From Amycolatopsis sp. EV170708-02-1 (GTDB lineage: Bacteria > Actinomycetota > Actinomycetes > Mycobacteriales > Pseudonocardiaceae), in NCBI RefSeq assembly GCF_022479115.1, contig NZ_CP092497.1:6386001-6450000 (forward strand): a stretch of DNA of 64,000 bases. The letters are read 5' to 3'. A model generated the notes under the pieces. That model made no database searches. It was not told where the DNA came from and saw only the letters and a program-made list of their open reading frames with translations. Below are positions 1-9,817 of this stretch, piece after piece; position 1 is the first letter of the stretch, and each line of letters begins with the position of its first letter. Made by a program: the position numbers and the translations under genes.

Positions 1-446
1 AATCGCGTCTCGGCGAACGAGGTGTCCTCGAAGGATACGTCCTCGAACGTCACCGAGCCGCCGAACCGGCTGCGAAGAAACGAAGCGCTGTCCCGGAAGC
101 CGGCCTTGTCGAACCTGGCGGCACCTTCGAACGTGGCATCGGTGAAGTCCGCGTCGAAGAACGTGACGTCTTCGAAGACCACGAGACCGTGGAAGCGCGC
201 CCCGGCGAAATCCGCGCGGCCGAACTCCGCGCGACGGCCGTCGATGCTCCCGACGGCGTCGACGAGTCTCCCGACGAGTTCGCCGGAAAGCCCGGTCCCC
301 CGGAGATCGACTTCGGCGCCGAGCGACAGACCGCGGAAGTACTCGTCCTGCCCGCTTCGTTCGAGATGTTCGAGACAGTGATCGAAATCCGGGACGCGCA
401 CGCCGCGGCAATCCTCGCGATCGCATGACGGCCAAGCCTCGCCCAT
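1..446 (-). CDS. Pentapeptide-repeat protein, 3' end beyond window edge
   Basis: The reading frame opens at an ATG (444-446) and stays open to the left edge, so only about 148 N-terminal residues are visible. Residues about 8-27 hold a small Cys/His cluster (C-x4-C, then C-x3-H), common at the start of actinobacterial pentapeptide proteins. From about residue 70 a Phe recurs roughly every five residues (FEDVTFFDADFTDATF and onward), which builds a right-handed quadrilateral beta helix. The substrate is unknown; some family members mimic DNA, but nothing here shows that. A strong minus-strand terminator lies just upstream, so it probably has its own promoter near 447-462. Confidence 0.8.
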   Translation of the reverse strand, partial: MGEAWPSCDREDCRGVRVPDFDHCLEHLERSGQDEYFRGLSLGAEVDLRGTGLSGELVGRLVDAVGSIDGRRAEFGRADFAGARFHGLVVFEDVTFFDADFTDATFEGAARFDKAGFRDSASFLRSRFGGSVTFEDVSFEDTSFAETR

Positions 447-462
447 GCGTAATTACTAGCGC

Positions 463-514
463 AAAAAACAGGGCTCCGGGACCGATCGCCCCTCGCAGAC
501 CGGTACCGGAGCCC
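463..514 (-). terminator. Rho-independent terminator
   Basis: On the minus strand GGGCTCCGG (506-514) pairs perfectly with CCGGAGCCC (471-479) across a 26-nt loop, and TGTTTTTT follows. A real U-tract is uncommon in DNA this GC-rich, which makes this the clearest canonical terminator in the window. Confidence 0.75.
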
Positions 515-660
515 CTACGGAAGGCTCGCCTCCCCGCGAGCCGACCGTAAGCACACTTGGCGAGCTTCGCGGGACTCGGTATCGCCGGACCCCCAGTACC
601 AGGCGATTCGCTGCCCGCGCTCTCTCCGCGCGATGGGCATAACCTTGCCCGGTCACCGTG
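463..660 (-). ncRNA. Candidate structured small RNA ending in an intrinsic terminator
   Basis: Read on the minus strand, the gap between Ku and the pentapeptide gene folds into four successive hairpins. They pair 646-650 with 635-639, 628-632 with 616-620, then a two-part helix (545-549 with 516-520, and 536-542 with 523-529), and finally a 9-bp terminator stem (506-514 with 471-479) followed by a T run at 463-468. A 66-codon open frame spans the same bases, but its composition looks non-coding and it runs through the terminator. I could not match it to tmRNA, SRP RNA, RNase P RNA or a known riboswitch. It could instead be the Ku 3' UTR. Confidence 0.4.
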
Positions 661-694
661 GGGTCACGGCAGCGTGAAGACCCCCAACTCCCCC

Positions 695-710
695 TGAGTA
701 GATCTACTCA
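695..710. repeat. 16-bp perfect palindrome over the Ku stop codon
   Basis: TGAGTAGATCTACTCA is a perfect palindrome that includes the Ku stop codon (708-710). It has no loop and no U-tract, so it is a weak terminator at best. It may be a protein-binding site or simply a 3'-end hairpin. Confidence 0.45.
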
Positions 711-1556
711 ACTGGTCTTGGCCGACGACGCCGACGACGAAGCCCGCTTCGCCCGCGTCCGCGCCTGGCGGGCCTTGTCCGCCGCTTCGTTGGCCTTCTC
801 GACCGGGCCCTGCTGCAAGGCGGCCAGGAGCCGCGTCACCCCTTCCGCCTGTTCGGCGGCGGTCGGCTGGAGTACGTCGTCGCCGTCCAGCTTGGCCTGG
901 ATGAGCGCTTCGAGCGCCTCGCGGTAGCGATCGGTGTACCCGCCGGGGTCGAAATCCCGCGTGAGGTCTTCGATCAGGGAGACCGCGTTCCGCAGTTCCC
1001 CGCGCCGCAGGTCGACGTCCTCGTGCAGGAACGGGAAGTCGGGCCGCCGGATCTCGTCGGGCCACAGCATCGTCTCGAGCAGGATCACCTGGTCCCGCAC
1101 GCGCAGCGCGCCCAGCGTCTCGCGCTGCCGCAAGGTCACCTTCACGATCGCGATCCGCCCGGACTGCTGCAGCGCCTCGCTCAACAGCACGTACGGCTTC
1201 GTGCCCGCCGGCTCCGGTTCCAGGTAGTAGCTGCGCGCGAAGTACATCGGGTCGACCTGGTCGGCCGGGGTGAAGCCGACGACATCCATCGACTGGGTGG
1301 TCGGCGCGAGCAGCGACGCGAAATCCCCGCTGGTCAGCAGGACGACGTCACCGTTGGGGACGGGATAGCCCTTGGCGATCTCGGCCGCGGGCACCTCGGC
1401 GCCGTCGACCTCGCAGACCCACTTCACCCGCACCCTGCCGCCGTCCGGCTCGTGCACCTGGTGGAGGGGGATGTTGTGCTCTTCGGTCGCGCTGTACGCC
1501 TTCACCGGAATGGCGTAGGTCCCGAATCCGATCGTGCCTTTCCACACCGCTCGCAT
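708..1556 (-). CDS. ku: Ku protein, non-homologous end-joining
   Basis: Bacterial Ku is a homodimeric ring that binds double-strand DNA ends and recruits LigD. The 282-residue protein begins MRAVWKGTIGFG, the standard Ku N-terminus, so I start it at this ATG (1554-1556) rather than ten codons upstream. The beta-barrel core is followed by a Ser/Ala/Lys/Arg-rich tail (about residues 245-282), as in actinobacterial Ku proteins whose basic tails help DNA binding. No ligD is visible in the window, so the ligase partner must be encoded elsewhere. The gene is alone, with no operon partner downstream. Confidence 0.93.
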   Translation of the reverse strand: MRAVWKGTIGFGTYAIPVKAYSATEEHNIPLHQVHEPDGGRVRVKWVCEVDGAEVPAAEIAKGYPVPNGDVVLLTSGDFASLLAPTTQSMDVVGFTPADQVDPMYFARSYYLEPEPAGTKPYVLLSEALQQSGRIAIVKVTLRQRETLGALRVRDQVILLETMLWPDEIRRPDFPFLHEDVDLRRGELRNAVSLIEDLTRDFDPGGYTDRYREALEALIQAKLDGDDVLQPTAAEQAEGVTRLLAALQQGPVEKANEAADKARQARTRAKRASSSASSAKTS

Positions 1557-1606
1557 GGCCCACCTCCGCCTGGTCAGCGTATCCACGCGCCGAAGCGGCG
1601 GAACAG

Positions 1607-1978
1607 CTACAAACGGGTGTCAGGGGCGACTGAATCGCTCACACATTCGAATGACGGGCGCGATTCGGCGAGCGCCTCGGCCGAACAGTCGACAGCGGTG
1701 GCCGCCGCACGGAGCACTTCGGCGACCACCTCGACGTCGACCATCCGGGCGGTGGCCAGCGCGCCTTCGCCTCCTCCTTCGACCCGGCCCGCCATGCCTT
1801 CGAGCGCGATGGCGAGCGCCTGCTGGCCCGCGACGAGGTGCCGGACCACTTTGAGCAGCTCGGGCACGGTCGCGGCGGGACCGGACGCGGTGAGGGAGAC
1901 GGCGAGGTCGTCCGCGCACGCGCGGAGATGGGAGGCGACGACGGTCGGGGGCAGCGTGACACGTTGCGGACCGGGCAC
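1607..1978 (-). CDS. Hypothetical small helical protein
   Basis: I do not recognise this gene. From a GTG at 1976-1978, preceded by a GGAGGG ribosome-binding site at good spacing, it encodes about 123 residues. They are rich in Ala, Val and Leu, predicted mostly helical, with no signal peptide or membrane segment. A start 14 codons upstream (2020) is open but lacks an equally good ribosome-binding site. It sits between glnD and ku on the same strand and shows no motif tying it to either. Confidence 0.55.
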   Translation of the reverse strand: MPGPQRVTLPPTVVASHLRACADDLAVSLTASGPAATVPELLKVVRHLVAGQQALAIALEGMAGRVEGGGEGALATARMVDVEVVAEVLRAAATAVDCSAEALAESRPSFECVSDSVAPDTRL

Positions 1979-2069
1979 GTGCTCACCACCCTCCGGCTCC
2001 TTCGGGTCTCGACCGCGCACATCCTGCCACCGCTACCCTCCGCGACTCGCGCGACACCCCGATCCCGGC

Positions 2070-4385
2070 TCAGGAAGCGGCCGTCAGCAGCGCCGCTTCG
2101 ACCTTCGACCGCCACGCCTGGTCGACCTGTCCGCTCCGCGGAGCGACGGCGAACGAATCGACGACGGCGCCACCGAGCGTGGCGACCTTCGCCCACCGCA
2201 CCTCGGCCTCGCACCGGCGCAACGCGCCCGCGACCCGGTACAGCAACCCGATCCGGTTCGCGGCCCGCAGTTCGACGACGACCGTGTCACGCCCGCTGGT
2301 CTCGTCGTCGAACCAGATCACCTTCGCCCCGGCCGACGGCGCCTCCCCTCCGCCGTAGTCCCGTTCCTTCGCGGCGAGCCGCTGGGTGAGCGGCAGCGTG
2401 CCCGCCACCGCCCGCGCGAACTGCTCCCGCAGCAACGTGACGTCGGGCAGCGAGCCGAACTTCGGTGACGCCGTGAAGACTCCCGCCCGTCCCCCGTCGT
2501 GCCCGCGCAGCACCGCCGCGTGGACTTCGAGCGAGTTCAGCGCGAGCACCCCGGCCGCGGGCGCCAGCAGTTCCGCGCGGGCCGGGACGGCGAGCACCAC
2601 CGTCACCACCTTGCCGGCGGCGGTGATGCGCACCTCGCCGCGGCCGGACGCCACGGCTTCGGCGACGAGCTCCCGTTGTTCGGCACCCATCGGCTCCGGC
2701 GGCACGAAACCCTTGCCGTGCAAGGCTTCTTCGCAGCCGGACACCAGTTCGGCGAGCAGGCGCGCCTTCCAGTCCGTCCACACGCCCGGCCCGGTGGCCA
2801 GCGAATCCGCCGTCGTCAGGGCGTGCAGCAGTTCCAGCAGGACGAGGTTGTCGTCGAGGGTCTTGGTGACCCGCTGGATGGTGGCGGGATCACTGATGTC
2901 CCGCCGCGTCGCGGTGTGCGGCAGCAGCAGGTGATGCCGCACCATCGCCGCCACGAGCGCCGAATCGGCGGGCGGCAAGCCGAGCCGGGCCGCCACCTGA
3001 GCGCTGATCTTCGCGCCGAGTTCGGAATGGTCCGCGTCGCGGCCCTTGCCGATGTCGTGCAGCAACGCGCCGATCAGCAGCAGATCCGGCCGCGAGACGG
3101 TGGTCGTCAGTTTCGACGCCTCGACCGCGGCCCGGACGAGATGCCGGTCGACGGTCCACGAATGCACCGGCGACCTCGGCGGGAGATCCCGCACCGCACC
3201 CCATTCGGGGAACAGCCGCGCCCAGAGGCCCGTGCGGTCCAGCGCCTCCACGGCGTCGACGAGTCCCTCGCCCGCGCCGAGCAGTTCCACCAGCGCCTTG
3301 AGGGCGTCGGCGGGCCACGGCGCACGCAGTTCGGGCGCGGTGTCGGCGAGCGCCCGCAGGGTTCCGTGCGCGATGGGCTTGCGGATCCGGGCCGACGCCG
3401 CGGCGACCCGCAGCAGCAGGGCCGGATCCTTGGCGGGCAAGGCGTCCCGCGCCAGCGCGACCTCGTTCCCGTGCAGGACGACGCCCTCGTCGAGCGGCGT
3501 CCGCGCCGGACGGCGGCCGAACCGCGCCTTCGGTGGTTCCACAGTGGACCGGAGCGCGACGTCGACCGCGTACGCGATGGTCCGCCCGGCGCCGGAAAGC
3601 TTGCGCGCCAGCGTGAACCGATCGCCGAAGCCGAGTTCGCCCGCGACCGTCTCGGCCTCCGGCGCGCTGAGGATGTCCCGCTCCCGCCGCAGTTCCCGGC
3701 GCAGCTCCGTCCGGACGTCGAGCAGCAGACTCTTGGCCGCCAGCAGTTCCTCGCCGGGCCTGGCCGTCAACTGTGCCGCCGCCAGCGCTTCGAGGACGGC
3801 GAAGTCGCGAAGCCCGCCTCGGCCGTGCTTGAGATCCGGCTCGGCGGACTGCGCGATCTCGCCGCTTCGGGCCCAGCGCTGGCGCACCGCGTCCGACAGT
3901 TCGCCCATCCGCTTCCGCGCGGTCCTCCGCCACTGGTCCCGCGCCGCGGCGGCCAGCCTCGCGGTGATCTCGGCGTCCCCGGAGATGTGGCGGATGTCGA
4001 GCAGCCCCATCGCGGTCCGCAGATCCTCCGACGCCACCTTCAGCGCCTCACCCGGAGTGCGGACCGAGTGATCGAGGCCGATCTTGGCGTCCCACAACGG
4101 GTACCAGATCGCGTCGGCGATCTCGCCGACGCGCGAGTTGCCGTTGTGCAGCAACAACAGATCGAGGTCGGAGAAGGGCACCAGTTCGCTGCGCCCGAGG
4201 CCGCCGACGGCGGCCAGCGCGACACCGGGTTCAGCGGTGTCGACGCCGGCCGCCGCAGCGCCCTTGCCCAACCAGAATTCGTAGAGGTCGACGCACGCCG
4301 CGCGCAACGCGGCCGCCCCTAACCTCCCGTGCCTGCCCTCGAGCAAACGCTCGGTGGCCTTGACCAGCTCACCCCCGTCGGCCAT
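2070..4385 (-). CDS. glnD: [Protein-PII] uridylyl/adenylyltransferase
   Basis: GlnD modifies PII according to glutamine status; in studied actinomycetes it adenylylates rather than uridylylates. Its 771 residues show the whole architecture. A nucleotidyltransferase motif lies at about residue 60 (GGLGRSELVPFSDLD). An HD domain near 440 (LLHDIGKGRDADHSELGAK, later RHH) removes the modification. Two C-terminal ACT domains sense glutamine; the second begins around DTVVVELRAANRIGLLY. It starts 10 nt after glnB ends and is the last gene of the amtB-glnB-glnD operon. Confidence 0.95.
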   Translation of the reverse strand: MADGGELVKATERLLEGRHGRLGAAALRAACVDLYEFWLGKGAAAAGVDTAEPGVALAAVGGLGRSELVPFSDLDLLLLHNGNSRVGEIADAIWYPLWDAKIGLDHSVRTPGEALKVASEDLRTAMGLLDIRHISGDAEITARLAAAARDQWRRTARKRMGELSDAVRQRWARSGEIAQSAEPDLKHGRGGLRDFAVLEALAAAQLTARPGEELLAAKSLLLDVRTELRRELRRERDILSAPEAETVAGELGFGDRFTLARKLSGAGRTIAYAVDVALRSTVEPPKARFGRRPARTPLDEGVVLHGNEVALARDALPAKDPALLLRVAAASARIRKPIAHGTLRALADTAPELRAPWPADALKALVELLGAGEGLVDAVEALDRTGLWARLFPEWGAVRDLPPRSPVHSWTVDRHLVRAAVEASKLTTTVSRPDLLLIGALLHDIGKGRDADHSELGAKISAQVAARLGLPPADSALVAAMVRHHLLLPHTATRRDISDPATIQRVTKTLDDNLVLLELLHALTTADSLATGPGVWTDWKARLLAELVSGCEEALHGKGFVPPEPMGAEQRELVAEAVASGRGEVRITAAGKVVTVVLAVPARAELLAPAAGVLALNSLEVHAAVLRGHDGGRAGVFTASPKFGSLPDVTLLREQFARAVAGTLPLTQRLAAKERDYGGGEAPSAGAKVIWFDDETSGRDTVVVELRAANRIGLLYRVAGALRRCEAEVRWAKVATLGGAVVDSFAVAPRSGQVDQAWRSKVEAALLTAAS

Positions 4386-4395
4386 CCCTGACGCC

Positions 4396-6125
<1,730 letters not shown>

Positions 6126-6199
6126 AATCGTCCTCCCGTGCCTGGGGTGTACTGCGCAGGAATTTTTGGACCGCGGTGTTTCCTCGGGCGGCGATTCAG

Positions 6200-6247
6200 G
6201 TTTCACCCGCGTGAACTGTCGGTACGGCGTTGTTACGGCCAGGTTTC
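6200..6247 (-). promoter_or_regulatory. Candidate GlnR-type sites upstream of amtB
   Basis: Two pairs of half-sites with 6-nt spacers lie in the amtB/methyltransferase gap: GTTTC-n6-GTGAA (6200-6215) and GTTAC-n6-GTTTC (6232-6247). They resemble the actinomycete GlnR pattern GTnAC-n6-GAAAC read on the minus strand. amtB-glnB-glnD is a classic GlnR target. The match is by eye and imperfect. Confidence 0.4.
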
Positions 6248-6300
6248 CGGTGACCTGGTGCGTTCTGTCCGGTTGCGAAACCTCGTGGTCGAATAGGGCC

Positions 6301-7161
6301 ATGAACGCGCGTGTATCCGGCCATGACCCTCTGCCACCGGCGATCGTCCGGTCGCTGCGGTGTTCGGTCTGCGGTGACCCGGTCGGGGTAAACGAGCGCA
6401 CGGTGCGTTGCGGCCGGGGCCACTCGTTCGACGTGGCGAAGCAGGGTTACGTCAACCTTCTGCATGCACGCATCCCGGCGGGGACCGCGGACACGGCGCC
6501 GATGGTCGCGGCCCGTGTCGACCTTCTCTCGTCGGGCGTCTACTTGCCCCTCGCCGACGCCCTCGCGAAGGTGGCTTCGGAGCACGTCCAGGACGGGATG
6601 GTCATCGACGCCGGCGCGGGCACGGGGTACTACCTCGCACACGTGCTCGACGCCGTCCCCGACGCGTGCGGACTGGCGCTCGACGTCTCCGCCGTCGCCC
6701 TGCGCCGGGCCGCTCGCGCGCACGCGCGCGCGGGCGCGGCCGTGTGGAATCTCTGGGAGCCCTGGCCTGTGGCGGACTCGTGCGCGTCGCTGATCCTCAA
6801 CGTCTTCGCGCCCCGCAACGCCCCGCAGTTCCACCGCGTCCTGACCGAGGACGGGCTGCTGGTCGTCGCGACACCGAACCCGGGTCACCTCCGGGAACTG
6901 GGCGACCTCGTGATCTCCGTCGACGGCGGCAAGGACGCGCGGCTGGAGGACACCCTCGGCGAACACTTCACCAGGGTGGACCGGCACGACGTCACCCTGC
7001 AGGTGACGCTGGCACCCGCCCAGATCCGCCAGGTGGTGGAGATGGGCCCGAGCGCACATCACCTCCACCGTGACGGCAGGCGTGAACGCCTCGACGCGAT
7101 CACCGGACCGGTGGACGTCACCACTTCGTTCAGCGTGACGCTGTACCGGCCGGTGTCCTGA
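6301..7161 (+). CDS. RlmA/TlrB-like 23S rRNA (guanine-N1) methyltransferase
   Basis: An SAM-dependent methyltransferase of the RrmA/TlrB group, which methylates a guanine in 23S rRNA domain II; some members give tylosin or mycinamicin resistance. The 286-residue protein has the family's N-terminal zinc site (CSVC, then CGRGHSFDVAKQGYVNLL) and the SAM motif VIDAGAGTGYY near residue 100. I start at the ATG at 6301. Housekeeping modification or self-resistance are both possible; nothing nearby indicates an antibiotic cluster. Its stop overlaps the next start (TGATG). Confidence 0.85.
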   Translation: MNARVSGHDPLPPAIVRSLRCSVCGDPVGVNERTVRCGRGHSFDVAKQGYVNLLHARIPAGTADTAPMVAARVDLLSSGVYLPLADALAKVASEHVQDGMVIDAGAGTGYYLAHVLDAVPDACGLALDVSAVALRRAARAHARAGAAVWNLWEPWPVADSCASLILNVFAPRNAPQFHRVLTEDGLLVVATPNPGHLRELGDLVISVDGGKDARLEDTLGEHFTRVDRHDVTLQVTLAPAQIRQVVEMGPSAHHLHRDGRRERLDAITGPVDVTTSFSVTLYRPVS

Positions 7162-7775
7162 TGGAGGCACCCGCGACCCTGCTCGCCGACGCCGCCTGGG
7201 TCAGCGCCCGCATCGGCGGCGCCGCGAAGCTCTACGGCTGCTCCCGGCCGGAGGTGCTCGGCACGATCTGGTGGTACTCGCTCTCCTCCGTCCTCGTCGC
7301 GCCCTCGGTGGAATCACTCGTTCGCGGCGAGCCCTTGGATCCGTCACTCGACGCCGTCACGATCGACCTCGTCCCGGACGGCCGCTTCACCGGCGCCCGA
7401 TCGTCACGGCTCCTCGCCGGCGGCCTCGCCGAACTCGGTGACGCGTTCGCCGGGACGCTGGGCACGGCGATCGGCACGATTTCGGCCGTCACCGGGGCGA
7501 ATCCGCGGGCGCTGGGCGCGATCGCCACGGATTCGATCGGCAACCGCCTGCTGTGGACCGGCGACACCGAACGAGCGATCGCGCTGGCGGCGCCGCTCGT
7601 CGCCGCGATCGGGCTCGGGCTGCCGGAGCCGCGTTTCTCCAGGGTCGGGCGGAACACCGTGGTGCGGCGTGCTTCCTGTTGCCTGATCTACGAGGCGGGC
7701 AATCCGAAGTGCACCAGTTGCCCCCGGCAGACGCCCGCGGAACGGGAGCGGCGGCTTCGAGCCGCACTCGGGTAG
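7161..7775 (+). CDS. FhuF-like (2Fe-2S) iron reductase family protein
   Basis: This 204-residue protein ends with the FhuF C-terminal iron-sulfur signature: adjacent cysteines in RRASCCLIYEA followed by C-x2-CP (CTSCPRQTP). FhuF-type proteins reduce siderophore-bound ferric iron in the cytoplasm. The rest is an Ala/Leu-rich helical domain without membrane segments. It starts inside the preceding methyltransferase stop codon, so the two are co-translated, though their functional link is unclear. No siderophore genes lie nearby. Confidence 0.75.
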   Translation: MEAPATLLADAAWVSARIGGAAKLYGCSRPEVLGTIWWYSLSSVLVAPSVESLVRGEPLDPSLDAVTIDLVPDGRFTGARSSRLLAGGLAELGDAFAGTLGTAIGTISAVTGANPRALGAIATDSIGNRLLWTGDTERAIALAAPLVAAIGLGLPEPRFSRVGRNTVVRRASCCLIYEAGNPKCTSCPRQTPAERERRLRAALG

Positions 7776-7995
7776 TGCGCGGTTTCTTTTGCGCGACAAG
7801 GGGAAAACGGGTAAGTCAGGTCGGGAAGAAAAGGGCATTCATCTCGCCGGCGGGACCGGAAGGCGGCCGGGCGGGGTGGTCGTGAGTGGCGATTCGCGTT
7901 CTGGTGGACCGGTATTCCCCTACCCGCGGGATTCCGCTTTGTCCCGGTGTCCGGAATCCTCCCCACTCGGCTGTGAGCCGGGGGATCGCGTATGA

Positions 7996-8052
7996 GCTTG
8001 ATCAACGGAGGATCGGGGACGTCGAGTGTCCCCGATCCTCCGTTGATCAAGC
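7996..8052. repeat. Hairpin repeat, copy 1 (25-bp perfect arms)
   Basis: Arms 7996-8020 and 8028-8052 are perfectly complementary around a 7-nt loop, GTCGAGT. The core GGAGGATCGGGGAC is shared with the two downstream copies. On the opposite strand the loop reads ACTCGAC, identical to copy 3. Confidence 0.85.
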
Positions 8053-8065
8053 TTCGAGGCCGGTC

Positions 8066-8112
8066 GACGATGGAGGAATCGGGACACTGAACGTCCCGAT
8101 TCCTCCATCGTC
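8066..8112. repeat. Hairpin repeat, copy 2 (20-bp perfect arms)
   Basis: Arms 8066-8085 and 8093-8112 are perfectly complementary around the loop ACTGAAC. The arm core TGGAGGAATCGGGAC differs from copies 1 and 3 at a few bases, and each change is matched on the other arm. Confidence 0.85.
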
Positions 8113-8160
8113 GGCACCCTGCACGCCGAGCGGCCGCACCAGTCACGCGATCGGGCGATT

Positions 8161-8209
8161 CGAGCGTGGAGGATTCGGGGCACTCGACGTCCCGAATCCT
8201 CCACACTCG
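8161..8209. repeat. Hairpin repeat, copy 3
   Basis: The core arms GTGGAGGATTCGGG (8166-8179) and CCCGAATCCTCCAC (8191-8204) pair perfectly. CGAG/CTCG extends the stem beyond a one-base mismatch. The apical loop contains ACTCGAC. Confidence 0.8.
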
Positions 8210-8357
8210 ACCGTGCCGCGACGAGCTTCCGGCTCGTCGAAATCCGGGACCAGCGGAGCCGTCGCCGCTAAACGTTCCAGCCCTAATCGGCCAACCCGGC
8301 CCGCACTTCGGCCCGCCGACGCGGTTCTGTGACCAATGGGGCCCATGTGACCTCGCC

Positions 8358-8783
8358 TCATCCGGCGGCGAGATTCTCACCGGTCAGCGCCGCCACCATC
8401 GCGGCCCGGGAGCCGACCCCCAGTTTGGTGAAGATCCGGCGCATATGCGCGGAAACCGTGTTCAAGCTGATTTCCAGCACGCCGGCGATCTGCTTGTTCG
8501 TATAGCCGCGGCCGACCATGCGCGCCACCTCGTGTTCGCGCGGGCTGAGCAGGTCGTGCGGCTCCGGGGCCACCGGGACGAGCAGGCATCTGACGCCGTG
8601 CTCGGTGACGTCGAGCAGCGGCTTCCGCTGCACGGAGCCCCCGTCGTTCAGTTCCATGACACGTCTGACGAGTGATCTCGCCAAATTTCGTACGGCTTCG
8701 TCCTCCGTGACGACCGTCGCCCGCTGCCGCGCGAGGTCGTGTATCGATGAAGCAGGAAATCCCATCACCGGGCTCGTGGACAT
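8358..8783 (-). CDS. LuxR-family transcriptional regulator without receiver domain
   Basis: The C-terminal half is a GerE/LuxR helix-turn-helix (LSPREHEVARMVGRGYTNKQIAGVLEISLNTVSAHMRRI, in parts). The roughly 75-residue N-terminal part has no receiver or autoinducer domain that I can identify. I start at the ATG at 8781-8783 because GGGGGGAGG precedes it; an upstream ATG at 8867 has no such site. It is divergent from the five-gene cassette beginning at 9005, so it is a plausible but unproven regulator of it. Confidence 0.8.
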   Translation of the reverse strand: MSTSPVMGFPASSIHDLARQRATVVTEDEAVRNLARSLVRRVMELNDGGSVQRKPLLDVTEHGVRCLLVPVAPEPHDLLSPREHEVARMVGRGYTNKQIAGVLEISLNTVSAHMRRIFTKLGVGSRAAMVAALTGENLAAG

Positions 8784-9004
8784 AGACCGGCCTCCCCCCT
8801 CTAGGTCTCCCTCCCTCTCTAGCAAACCCCTCCGACAGGAAAAGCGCATCGTCGGTTTGTGTGACAAGTACGAACTAGTCGATTCATGTCACGCAAGAAC
8901 GTGTGACTACCGATGCGCACGGTGCACGGGCAGGGTCGGATCCGTGCTCACCGACGCACCGCGCCGGCGATCGCGGATTTTCACCGGAGCAGAGGAGAAC
9001 GGTT

Positions 9005-9817
9005 ATGAGCCGTGGCTATGCGGCAGTGGACGGCGAGCTGGAAGACGAGCTGAGCCGTGAACTCGAGGCCGAGTTCGAAAACGAACTCGAAGACGAACTG
9101 GAAGGCGAATTCGAGGACGAGGACGAGTTCGAAGACGAGCTCGGCGGCCTGGCCCGTGAGCTCGAAGACGAGCTGGAGGACGAGGTCTACGGCGAGTACG
9201 AGGACGAAGACGAATTCGAGTCCGAGTTCGAGGCCGTCGTCCGCGAACTCGAGGACGAGTTCGAACTGGAATCCGAGGACGAGGACTTCACGCATCCGGC
9301 CCGGCGGGTCTATCCCGACGCCGAGATGATGGCGCAGCTGGCCTTCCAGGCGGAGAACGCCGAGACCGAGGACGAGGCGGAGGCCTTCCTCGGCGCGCTC
9401 GCGCCGCTGGCGTTCCAGGCGGCGAAATGGGCGGCGCCGAAGATCATCAAACACGGTCCGCAGCTGATCCGCGGCGCGGTCAACCTCGGGCGCAAGCTGT
9501 GGCGGAACCCGGCGACCCGCCGCGCCGTCCGGCATATCCCGAAGATCATCGGCCGCACCGCGCGCGACGTCGGGCGCCGGTACGCCGACGGCCGCCCGAT
9601 CAACGCCCGGTACATCACGCGCAGGCTGGTCGGCCACACCGTGAACAGCGCGCAGAACGCGCCCGCGAACCGCCGGAACCAGCAGCAGCGCCGTCGCGGC
9701 CGTCCCCAGCAGCGCCGTCGTCGCCCCGCCGCCCGCGGCGGGCGCCGGACACAGTCCCGGGCCCGGGCGGGCGCCGCCCGTCGTGGCAAGGCGCGCGGCC
9801 GTGCGCGCCGCCGTTGA
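9005..9817 (+). CDS. Charge-polarised acidic/basic protein of unknown function
   Basis: I do not recognise the function. The 270-residue protein has three zones. Residues about 11-95 are more than half Asp/Glu in degenerate repeats such as ELEDEL and FEDEDEFEDEL. A central helical stretch (about 105-215) contains amphipathic segments such as FLGALAPLAFQAAKWAAPKI. The last 50 residues are Arg-rich (RRRGRPQQRRRR and onward), about half basic. There is no signal peptide. AGGAGA lies just upstream of the ATG. It is the first gene of a five-gene same-strand cassette. Opposite-charge ends suggest self-assembly or polyanion binding, which is inference. Confidence 0.75.
   Translation: MSRGYAAVDGELEDELSRELEAEFENELEDELEGEFEDEDEFEDELGGLARELEDELEDEVYGEYEDEDEFESEFEAVVRELEDEFELESEDEDFTHPARRVYPDAEMMAQLAFQAENAETEDEAEAFLGALAPLAFQAAKWAAPKIIKHGPQLIRGAVNLGRKLWRNPATRRAVRHIPKIIGRTARDVGRRYADGRPINARYITRRLVGHTVNSAQNAPANRRNQQQRRRGRPQQRRRRPAARGGRRTQSRARAGAARRGKARGRARRR

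Larger units (their letters stand above)
7776..8357. other. Gene-free gap carrying repeated hairpins
   Basis: This 580-bp gap separates two convergent genes. I see no credible coding frame in it. Its right half holds three long hairpins of one sequence family (listed separately). The left half (about 7900-7965) has fragments such as GGAATCCTCC that may be a decayed fourth copy. Confidence 0.6.

Noticed and set aside
456..656. 66-codon minus-strand frame after Ku
   Set aside because: It runs through a strong terminator hairpin and has no protein-like pattern; a structured RNA is the better reading.
7996..8209. CRISPR array
   Set aside because: The repeats are self-complementary hairpins of unequal spacing with no unique spacers and no cas genes.
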